NCBI GenBank assembly: GCA_002633005.1
Contig: NMRA01000143.1
Location: forward strand, 587,206-651,205
Direction of reading: 5' to 3'
DNA length: 64,000 nucleotides
Origin: Phoronis australis
Taxonomy: Eukaryota; Phoronida; Phoronidae
Numbering within the stretch: the stretch's first letter is position 1; every line of letters starts with the position of its first letter. The translations under genes and the position numbers were made by a program. Below the pieces are notes generated by a model. That model was not told the DNA's origin and made no database searches. It saw only the letters and a program-made list of their open reading frames with translations. Shown here one piece after another: positions 49,501-61,500 of the stretch.

Positions 49501-52500
49501 AAGTATTAAGTTCGCGTGCTCATAACACACACTCATAGCCTGTAGGGGGTAACAGATGCAGTTTTGGTCAACAACCATGCAAGCCCATAGAGAATGACTT
49601 CGAGTGCTAGTGTTAGTTGTAGATATTTACTGCATGAACCAATCTATGGCTGACGGGTGCAAATGGCCTCCAAATCTATGTGCAAGAACTCTTTTGGTTT
49701 GAAGGTACAAAAAGTAGTAAACGCCAATATTTGACGCCTTATTTTGGGATGGGCGCTGGAGGTGGAGGATAAAATTTAATATGGCTTGTGCTATCTATGT
49801 TATTTTAATCATCGGCTAATCTACGAGGCAAGAGAGTGCATTACAAAAAAATCTGGCAACAGCTTCAGTTGAGTGTCGGCGCGAGGTAATTCTGCACACA
49901 GGCCTACTTTGCATTTGGCAACTTTTCAGCCATTAGCCATCGAAGCCGGAACCGAAAGTCATTCCTCAGAACACAAGTAATATGAGTTATGGCAGAATAT
50001 GCTGAACGTCCTTAACCCTCTACATTCTTTTAAATAATTCTGATAGTTTCTAACTAGTACGTAATGTCAAATATAATTCTCCAAACTCTGTCAAAGAGTC
50101 AAGGTTAAGGCCAAGAAGAACCGGTCAGTTCAAAGTTAGTAAAAGGTCCGGTCTACGGCCTAGGGTACTTGTGCTACATTTAACTATGCTGCTGCATGAT
50201 GTGCTGATTATTATGTTGCATTTTGCTTAGGCAGTTGTACTGCTTCTAGTGACTTTAATAAGCCCTGTAATGATATAGCTGTAACCTGGAGATATTTTAA
50301 ACAACCAGTTAGGGAGTATTTGGTTACATAGCCAGGAGAACTTTCTCTTTGGCTTTCTCGTCGAGGGGCTGATTAAAGGTACTATTTCCCCATTAAAAGT
50401 TGCCTGAATTTAAATGTACGAATGAAGCTTAGGTGGATCCAGGGGGTCAAGGGCCGGGGTTTGGACTCCCCTTTTCCCTTGAATTTAGTGATATCAAATC
50501 TAAAATTTTCAAATTTTTGATTTGGACACCCTTTTGAAAATCCTAGATCCGACCTCCCCTTTAGAAATCCNGAATTACACATTTTACTTGGACAAAATGT
50601 CTGGCAATGAGTGAAAATATTTGTCATTTAATATACTTGAAACACAAAATATACATTGCAGCCTAATACTAAAGTGACCATACCCGGTGTTGGAACGTAC
50701 ACACTGGCGAAAGCAGGTGACTACAAGGAATTAAATCTTCCATCCGACAAGTCCTACAAAATCTCTGGCGACAAGCCGCTAATGTTAATGCAATTTGCCA
50801 AGACATCAGACGGAAGCTTGAAAATCCACGACCCCAGCATGACAATGATTCCTCCTGTTGGCCAGTGGGGTTCACACTATACGTTCGCTACACCTCAAGG
50901 TATTTCCACCAACTTTTTTGCCAATTGATTCAGGAGCTCCATTATGCGCCAATGAAAATGAAACTTGTTCTACGGGTGTGGTTTTGATTATTGGCCATTC
51001 CCTATAAGCCAACATTAGCGCTGACTAATGAAATGATTGACTGTTTTTTGGCTCACGATTACATCAATACTTATCTACTTTTGATTCATTTATCCGTGGT
51101 CCTCACTTGAAGGAAAATAGATAAATCAAACGAATTACAGAATGTAAACAAGAATAAGGAAATTTAACCAGCACTGAGACATGCTGAAATGTAAGTGAAA
51201 ACATCTAGGCCTAATCATCTGTCATCATATATCGTTGAAAAGTTGCCAGGAGACGGGTTCAACAAAACCAGAGGAAATTTTGAGAGCAATATAGATTTTA
51301 GATTTTTTAGACGAGTTATTCAGTTACAAAATGTTATCAAACTGACGCTGCGAACATGCACGTACTGCATTATTTAACCCGGCGATTCCTTGGCTTCGTT
51401 CAGCCCTAAGCCGGGCTGGCCACGGTCAGTAGCCGGGGACCACTCCGTCAGGTGCCCTAGGCGTGAAGTGTTCGGCCAGAAAACAACTATTAAGTTCACG
51501 TGCTCATAACACGCACTCATAGCCTGTAGGGGGTAACACATGCAATTTTGGTCAACCACCATGCAAGCCCATAGAGAATGACTTCGAGTGCTAGTGTTAG
51601 TTGTAGATATTTACTGCGTGAACCAACCTGACGGGTGCAAATGGCCTCCAAATCTATGTGCAAGAACTCTTTTGGTTTGAAAGTACAAAAAGTAGTAAAC
51701 GCCAATATTTGACGCCTTATTTTGGGATGGGCGCTGGAGGTGGAGGATAAAATTTAATATGGTTTGTGCTATCTATGTCATTTTAATCATCGGCTAATCT
51801 ACGAGGCAAGAGAGTGCATTACAAAAAAATCTGGCAACAGCTTCAGTTGAGTGTTGGCGCGAGGTAATTCTGCACACAGGCCTACTTTGCATTTGGCAAC
51901 TTTTCAGCCATTAGCCATCGAAGCCGGAACCGAAAGTCATTCCTCAGAACACAAGTAATATGAGTTATGGCAGAATATGCTGAATGTCCTTAACCCTCTA
52001 CATTCTTTTAAAGAATTCTGATACTTTCTAACTAGTACGTAATGTCAAATATAATTCTCCAAACTCTGTCAAAGAGTCAAGGTTAAGGCCAAGCAGAACC
52101 GGTCAGTTCAAAGTTAGTAAAAGGTCCGGTCTACGGCCTAGGGTACTTGTGCTACATTTAACCAACTATGTTGCTGCATGATGTGCTGATTATTATGTTG
52201 CATTTTGCTTAGGCAGTTGTACTACTTCTAGTGACTTTAATAAGCCCCGCAATGATATAGCTGTAACCTGGAGATATTTTAAACAACCAGTTAGGGAGTA
52301 TTTGGTTACATAGCCAAGAGAACTTTCTCTTTGGCTTTCTTGTCGAGGGGCTGATTAAAGGTGCTACTTCCCCATTAAAAGTTGCTTGAATTTAAATGTA
52401 CGAATGAAGCTTAGGTGGATCCAGGGGGTCAAGGGCCGGGGTTTGGACTCCACTTTTCCCTTGAATTTAGTGATATCAAATCTAAGATTTTCAAATTCCC

Positions 52501-55500
52501 GATTTGGACACCCTTTAAAAATCCTAGATCCGACCTCCCCTTTAGAAATCCTTGATCCGCCCTTGTGAGGTATGCATGCATATAATGGTCAACAAACCAA
52601 CCAAGACTCAGTTGTAGTTTTGTACCACGACTTCCGCGAATGACATACATTCCAAAGCATCCTTAGATGTTACCAGTGTCACTTAACACTTCTTTCAACA
52701 CCTGTTTCCATGCCGATGAAACATTTAGGCTACAAATTCAAGTTTATGTCATCAGGTATCAATGGCAACTACAAGAACTTCATCAACATTCAGATTAGAA
52801 AGGACGATGTCAATGGCCTCTATCTCAATGGCCGAACTCTCCCGGCCAACACCAAGTGGACACCAGTCGCTGGTACAAACTTTGTCACAGCTCAAGTGCC
52901 AATCACACATGGGACGTATGAAATTCAGGTGCGTTATGTACTTACTTGCCATTCTTTAATGTGCAGTCCATTTGGAAGTTCTTAAACGCTGTTTTCTGTA
53001 AGGAACTTGTGAAAAATCTGTATGGATGTTACTTTGAGTTAGACCTGGCATGGTTGATCTGTGCGCCGAGACTCATTTGGCTGATAGCAAAGTTTCTCAA
53101 AGTTATGCTCTTTTATTTTTCACTCTTCATGATAGTGTGTTACTTGATGTCGCGTGTAATGAGATTGAAAGGGTTTCCCACGGGCGCATTCATATTTTAT
53201 TTACCTCTTTATGTAAACATAGGACTAACCACTGATATCTCTCTTTCTTTATGTAAGCATAGGACTAACCACTGATATCATTCTTAGACAAAGAATTCAG
53301 TCTATTCCAGAAGTCACACGAAACAAATTGATGGTCAAACGCAATTTGCGACATGTTCATCCTTGGCTAACAGTCAAATATATGCACTGTTATGCATTAT
53401 CCAATTGTATTTGGAGTGGTGTCAGAGGACACGTAAAGCATCAGAATGCATTGATATTGTGCTGGTCTAAAATGGTTCATCTTTCATATATACAAAAATG
53501 TTCCAGGTTGTATAAAGTGCTTTCCCTTTAAGTGCAGTCAAGGCTATACTGACCGTGTACAGGAAGTGACATCATCTGTGATGGGTCATGTGTGATCTTG
53601 CCTTGTCTCTTCTAGTCCCTGTGGTGACATGTGATGTGGACATGAAATGGTTGACATGCAACTCTTTAGTGTTGTGAAAGCACAAAACATTCTATTTGAC
53701 CTATTTTCAAACGCAGCATTGTCGGATTATTTCGTGGGTAGTTTGACTATAATCAAGTAAACACAAGGCGAGGATGAGAACAGGTTATTCTACTTCCGGC
53801 GATAAGAAACGGGAACGCCGGGAGCTTTTTTATACCTTTGCATTAGAAGGAGGGAGATGTTGTATTATCTATGTTCACCACTAGGTGACGCTCCCAGCGT
53901 TCCCGTTTCTTATCGCCGGAAGTGTCACCTAGTGGTGAACATAGATAATACAACAAGCATCTTTCATTCCCATGCTGATAAGCGTAACAATCTTACACTT
54001 TTTCATGTGAATCATTTGAGCAGCTCACCATACAACACTTATGGTCAATTAACTGCATGTTTATGGTAAAGAATTTTACGATGCTGTGAAGTTTGATCCT
54101 CTGCTCTTAAATCTCTGTCCAGGTTACACAATAACTGCAAGTGACAAATGCACATTTACAAACAAATTACTCTAGCGCCATCTAGCGACACAGCAACTTT
54201 CAATGTTTTGCATGTGTATCAAAATGGCTATTGCTCCAGAGGCCCGTCTTACTACAGGTCGCAAGTCTGGTTATGGCCGTAACATTGACTTTAATAAAGT
54301 GTGACGGTCTCTCTTGATTGCAGCATACTAACCCCACGGTTACATTTGGTACAACCATGTATGGTGCTGCAACAGATGAAAGTTATGGATTTCCAGCGGG
54401 ACTGCGATTGGCTGGAATCAACATGGTAAGTTCTGGGCATGAATTTGTAAGGAAGATTAGGAGCTAGGTTTTGTTCGCTGTTGAGCTTTGGAATTTAGGG
54501 AGAGCAATCATCAGTTGATTAAGTAGATATTAGTGAGCAGTGAGCTCATGTTACAAAAGTGGACGGTTAGGTTTTCTTGTTGGATCATTTCCTTTATACT
54601 AAGTACAACTTTTCTTTTAAATAAAGAATTTTTTGGACAAATTCTAGTGCTGTCAAAAATATGGAAGGAAACCAGATTAAATAATTATAATAAATTATTA
54701 CACTTAGTTACATTTTTTGGCTCTGGAAACTTATTTTAGAAGTTTCTGTCCCCAAGTGTTAGTACAAAGTGTTTGCAGCCTGGTAAGTTTTGGCAGACAG
54801 AACAGAACGCCGGCAGATTCTCAGTTATTGTGTCAAAATATTGTTAGCCAATCATAACATTGGCATTGCTGTCTGAAGCAGAGAGACTTGATACACATGT
54901 GCGATATATTGAAACATGGGTCATTTGAATCATTTCACGTTACCTCTCCATGTCTGTCTGAAAGTTTGGATCTCAAAACTGTTGTGAAAGATGGATTCTT
55001 TTGAAAAGTATATTTATTGTGGCAAAGAATGAAAGTCTGTGGCTGACTATGTTCTTGGTGATCACCATTTCCAAAAATGTGACTGAACTGAGAACCGTAT
55101 TAGTGCCATGTGATGCAGAGTCAAGCATGACATTTAGTTATCACTGATTTTTTCTGCTTTGAAAATAACTGAACTAAATTTATTTCATGCTTCAAAAATG
55201 CGCAATGAGGCTAATGTCCAAGTAAAACACAATAGCGAGGAGGCAAAGTGTTGATGCGAATTCGACACACGGGAACGACAGAGTGCCTTAACTGCTCTGA
55301 ATATTTGCTTGCCACCTGGGCAATCAGCGAATGCCTATATTCATCTCATGCCATTCTTGTCACATCCTTGACTGTATGAGTAACTATTTGCAGTGGACCT
55401 TCATTGCAGTGTCTTGTATTAGAGACGATTCCACTTTTTTGAATTACCTTAGAATCTTCTTTTGTTGCCAAACACGGAGTAAATAACCAACCTGTTTGTT

Positions 55501-58500
55501 CTCCCACATCATTGCTATTAATGATGTGGTCAATAATATCATATGTTATTAGTAGAGTGATATAGGCCATAGCTGGTGTGTGTTTATAATGTCACTTTGC
55601 TACTAAATAAGAACAATTGATATTAAGTACTGAAATTTGCTTACTTGAGTTGGCGACATTGCGTCTGTTTCTGACAGACTTCAGCTTGGCTTAGCCTAGT
55701 GGTGTTGGTGTTTAACTCGAATTTTCTGTATTTTGTTTCCTCTACTGGATGTCTCAAAACTTTCATGTTGTTATCGCTGTGTGACTGTTGAAGAAACCAT
55801 TTATGTGTCTCAGTGACCACCGTTGTTGTTTGCAGCCATGTAAACTCACTCCTGTTGTCGTTGGTGACGGTATTGACAACGACTGTGATGGAAGAATTGA
55901 CGAAGAACTGCCAAACTCAAAAGGTGACACTACCAGTACTTTGACTGTGAAAAGTAGTAATTAAGGGCATTTTAGCAATAATTATTGATAAGGATCAATA
56001 GAGTAGTGATGCATGTATCTTCCAGGCGAGACATGAAGGTGTGCTCGAGTGACAACTCTTCTGGTGGTTGGTCACAGCGCTGTGAACAAGTGACATAGAC
56101 GGTGCTCAGATGTAGGTGGTTTGAAAATTGCAATCCTTGTTGTTGTATAAGCTCAGTAAAAAGTTGACAGTTGTTTAATTATCATGTAATAAAAATATTT
56201 AGTGAAGAATGACACATGTGTTAAGCAATTTAAAAAATTGTTGATTCCAGATGATGATGGTGATGGGAAAGTGGACGAGGATTTGGCCAAAACCATTGGA
56301 CGTAAGAGTTTCCCAAACTTTTTGTGTGTTTCACCACGTTTTATGTCAAAACTTCTTAAAATGGATACAGTGCCTTCAGATAATGACATTGCAGTGACAA
56401 AAGTGTTATATCATAACATATTTTCAATGTTTGTACTGTAGTCTTCAAAAACTTAGAAAAAAATCTTGTTTTTATAGATGTGTGCTTCTTATAAGAGATG
56501 CTGATAACGTTTGTTCCTGAGTCCTTTACATTCAGTTCTGCTGTCAAATTTTATATTTTATTTATTTATTTATTTATTATTGTGATATTTAAAATGAGGG
56601 TGGCCTCTTCAGTGATAGCACTGCTTTCCAAGAGGGCCCTCATTTGGTGTTTGATGACTGCATTCCTTAGTTTTGTTTGGTTTACTCATGAATGGCAATA
56701 TTGCTTCAAGAGCAGAATGCTTAACTGTAAGTGCATGCATTTTATGCGTGGAATATAGAATTTATCGTGAAAACAATATTGCGATGATTTCTTTTATACT
56801 GCTCGATTTCCTACATAACCTGTACATAGCACCGTTTTGTCAACAGTTGTCACACCGCCACCTTCAGTGTGTGGCACCAACCCTGCCGACGTCGTGTTCC
56901 TCTTGGACAACTCTGGCAGTGTCGGGTCAGCCAACTTTAAGAAACAGCTGGACTTTATTAAAAGTGTGGCCAACAACTTTGAGATAGCTCCAGACAAGGT
57001 TTGTTTCAGTACATCCCTTTTACGTACAAACCCTATGATCGCTATGCCATATTCTTGAAAGGACCCACATTCACTTTTTTCAAATTTGAATTAGATCACT
57101 TACTGCTATAACTGTGCTAGGAGAACTTGATTTCCCATAGAGGTTAACATGATAACTAAAGGATGTGCCACCAGCTGGGTGGTGCTTGTCTGAGTTCTTG
57201 TAAAAGTTTATTATAACTAAAGGATGTGCCACCAACTGGGTGGTGCTTGTCTTCTCGAGTTTTGTCTCATGGGTAATCATTCCTTTGTCATGTTTTGAGT
57301 GATGAAATTGCTTTGAGTTTGCAGACACGCCTTAAAAAGCTAATTTGTCTTTAAAATGAGCATAAAGGGTTGCATACTGTGCTGTTTGTTTACATTCTCA
57401 GTATTTTCTTAATAGTTACCTTTTTTCCTAATTGTTGAAAAATAGCATCGGTGTGGATCATTGGATGTGAGGCGGCACCTCCAAAGAACCCCTGAGGTGC
57501 ACACACAAGTTTTCTTTGAAAGTTTTGCTTTCTTGCAATTTAATGGAATTCATTTCCCTGTGCCTCAGGTTCGTATTGGCATCGTCAAGTTCAGTACAGG
57601 TGTTCAGGCGGAGTTCCACCTGAGAAAGTACAGTACTAAATCCTCATTGATGGCTGCTATAGATAAGATCAAGTTTACTGGTGGCTACACAAACACAGGT
57701 GATGCACTCAAGTATATGCACGAGACTGCCTTCAACCCTCTCAATGGAGACAGGTGAGTACGTGGCTTAGCCTTGCGTGCAAAATGGAACTGTGTTCTTC
57801 TTTGATTACGTGTGCAAGTTTTGGATATTAATGGATGAATAAATCGTACCATGCTTGTTACCTGCATCATGTCGAGTTATTCCTGTCCTGCTGAGTAGTG
57901 GTTTATTATTGAGCATAGTGAACACTGCCGCTGTATAATTTACATCTGCAAGTATTTTGCCACAAAACATATTGAATAATGTGCACTCGACTGTGTATTC
58001 CCATTACTGCAATGGAAATGCAATTTATTCACAGTCAATGAATGCTTCTTAACCCTTTGTTATAAATTTCGCACAGTCATTTTATAGAGCACATGACTAA
58101 TGAAACTGAGCCAAATGCCTTTTCTCTGTCATCAGGCCAGGGGTGGTGAACATTGGTATCGTGATGACAGATGGCAAGTCAACCAACAAACCGTTGACGC
58201 TGTCTGAAGCAGCCAAGGCCAAACAGAAAGGAATTGACATGGTCTCCATTGGTAACTAGACAGTTCTCACAATCTTTTAAACCCTTTTAAGGTTATGTGG
58301 TACCTTATCAACTTAATTCTCATTTAGCCATTACGTTTTTGGATATTAAGTGTAAAATATTCTTTTGATAACCCTGCATACTATAACAGTACTTTTTATG
58401 TGCTCACTTACATATATCTCGGTACACATTGCTTTTGCATTGTGGGTAAATACAGCAAGGTTCGAGTGTCACTTTGTAAACCGGGACAGCCCTATTGCTC

Positions 58501-61500
58501 TTGTTTTGTAATTTAGTACATTCAATGGGACTTCCTTTCATTTGAAAATGTTTTAACATAAATTTGATTTTTGCTGTAGCATGCCTCTCTATTTATGGCT
58601 TTTTCCCATTAGTTAACTTAAAGGTGAAACCCTTTGTTTCAGTGACTTTTCATATCACAAATTAAACATTACCTTATGACACATAGTAAAACCGTGGATT
58701 GAATGGAGTGCAACGACTGCTTCTGCAGTGAGATGTACACTTGCATTTTGAAGATTTTTGTTTTGTCTGGACCTAATTAGCATTGGGTGAGACTTCAGTT
58801 TGTCCTTGTGTGTGTATTCATGTTTGCCATATTATCTGTGAACGTAAATAAACTTAACTGGTGTCGGTTAAAAACAGAATCGTTCGCATTGGTTCCTAAA
58901 TCCTGCAGGTATTGGCACGAACCTTGCTCAGGACGAGCTGAAGGCTATTGCCAGCAACAACAAACAGGTGTATAAGGCGGACAGTTTCGACGCCCTGAAG
59001 AATATTGAAGCTAAATTGACCAAACTTACTTGTGAAGGTACGACAGTTATCAGCAAAGTAAAAATTTGGATTCAGTACTTGTTTGTACACTCATCCTTAA
59101 TACTGAGTATTATGTATCATTCTTATGGTGAATGATAAAAGTACAATCAGTTATAAATCAATTTTTGGTTATTTGATGCTTAAGCATTTCATCCTGTTCA
59201 GCTTTCACTTTAAACATATTTTGCGCTCTGAACTGATGAACCCAAACCACCTGCGGAACAGTTAAGTCCTCATGGGAAATGGTCGCCGTTGTGTCACATG
59301 ACATGTGTTTGAATGGAAATCCGTGCACAGCAGTTTTGAATCGAATAAAATCAAAGATATCTTGAGGGTTTGTATCCTCTTCCTGGTGAGAATAAATCTT
59401 TATCATGGTAAAGAAAAGTTAGCACCGATTTTATAAGAACAAAAGACCTTATTCAATTTCTTTTTTAGCTAGCTAAAGAGGGTGAGGGACATCAGGAGTA
59501 ACAGTCACTTTATGTTATTAATTCGTTGCCTTTTATTCCTTGCCGATTTTTTCTTTATAGTTCCAAAGGTAACAACAGCCCCACCTGTTGTCCCAACCGC
59601 CAAAGGTAAGACTAAGATATTCAAAATGGGGTTTGTAATGTTCAATGTTATGTAGGAAATTACTAAATGAATCCGTACATTCAGCCAAATATTTACAAAA
59701 ACATAAAAGTTTAACTTTTGGACCGGGTTCGAAATCGGCCTCGGTTTCCTGCCAAAATGCTATTTAACACTGTTAAATAACTAAATGGGTTATTAAACAG
59801 TTGTAGTGGCCATTCAAGGCTGATATTGTGGTATAAATAACATTACTGACCAAATATCATTTTGATGATTAAAGTTCACGGTAAAGTCTCGTCAATATTT
59901 TGTTATTTATAACAGCATCTGAATGTAGTTCAACATAAATCAATCAAAATATAAATTATTCACTTTGGTTCTCATTTCGTATCTCTGTGTGTATCTAGTT
60001 GACTGCGATATCCAAGCTGACGTCATGTTCCTATTGGACACGTCTGGCAGCGTGGGCGGACCCAACTTCAAGAAGATCACAAACTTTGTCAAAGAAGTTT
60101 CAGGCAGCTTCGACATTGGTGCCACTAAGACCAGAGTTGGTGTAGTTAAATACAGCACTAACGTTAAACCCGAGTTCAATATGTTGGCTCATAAGGATAA
60201 GACCTCATTGTTGGCGGTAGGTTGGCTTCCTTGGCATTAAAATATTGTGTTGCATGATGGGAAACAATGTAATGCCCATAAGACCTTATTTAGGTTTAAT
60301 CACATTTGTTTTTGGCCAAAATATGAGTAAGGAATCAGCGCGTATTTAAACAAAGACATTATGATAATAGTTGACGTTTCGGTTTATTATCACCAAACCA
60401 TTCCCAAGCTGCTGAGCGCTATCTGAATAGAAACATTGGTTCATGCGAGCTCCGTTTTGATTTCTGCTCTTTCCCCTCGCAATGCGTTTTGATGTGTACC
60501 TAAGTATCCAGACTGTTTTCAGCCTGTGTTAGCTGACGAGAATTGTGAACATTTGTCTTGATAAGGATCTAGTAATAATTAACCAAAATGTCGACTATGA
60601 GTGTCTTAGTTTGTTTCTGTATCTAATGTATGCTTCCACATATTTATATGTGGACGCATTATTCTGTCATCTCCGTCCGTCTGGTGTCTGTCTGTCCGGC
60701 GTCCGCTGCTCTATCTCCAAAACCCCTTGACGTATGTTCATGAAATTTTGCACATGTGTTCCTTCCATGGATGGGACGGCATGAGCGAACTTTCGGAGGG
60801 ATCCGACTACCAGTGTGCCCCCTAGTGGCAATTACGTTTAACTCTGCATCTTTAAAAGTNAAACATTGGTTCATGCGAGCTCCGTTTTGATTTCTGCTCT
60901 TTCCCCTCGCAATGCGTTTTGATGTGTACCTAAGTATCCAGACTGTTTTCGGCCTGTGTTAGCTGACGAGAATTGTGAACATTTGTCTTGATAAGGATCT
61001 AGAAATAATTAACCAAAATGTCGACTATGAGTGTCTTAGTTTGTTTCCGTATCTAATGTATGCTTCCACATATTTATATGTGGACGCATTATTCTGTCAT
61101 CTCCGTCCGTCTGGCGTCTGTCTGTCTGGCGTCCGCTGCTCTATCTCCAAAACCCCTTGACGTATGTTCATGAAATTTTGCACATGTGCTCCTTCCATGG
61201 ATGGGACGGCATGAGCGAACTTTCGGAGGGATCCGACTACCAGTGTGCCCCCTAGTGGCAATTACGTTTAACTCTGCATCTTTAAAAGTCCTGAACGGAT
61301 TTTCATAAAATTTGGTATGTATGCACTTATTAGTGAGATGACGTTATCCTGTTTTCAGATGGATTTGGTGTAGTTTGCTCCACCTAGTGGCCATTTTTAC
61401 TGTTTTTTGCATTCACCCCTCTATCAACCAAACCGCTCAAAAGATGATTGTGAAAATTGTATGTATGTTCTTACTATAAAGTGGACGGCTGACAATGTTT

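Noticed and set aside
57461-57568. Upstream extension of the exon 20 frame from an ATG at 57461
   Set aside because: The CCTCAG acceptor at 57568 and phase match with exon 19 show the upstream part is intron.
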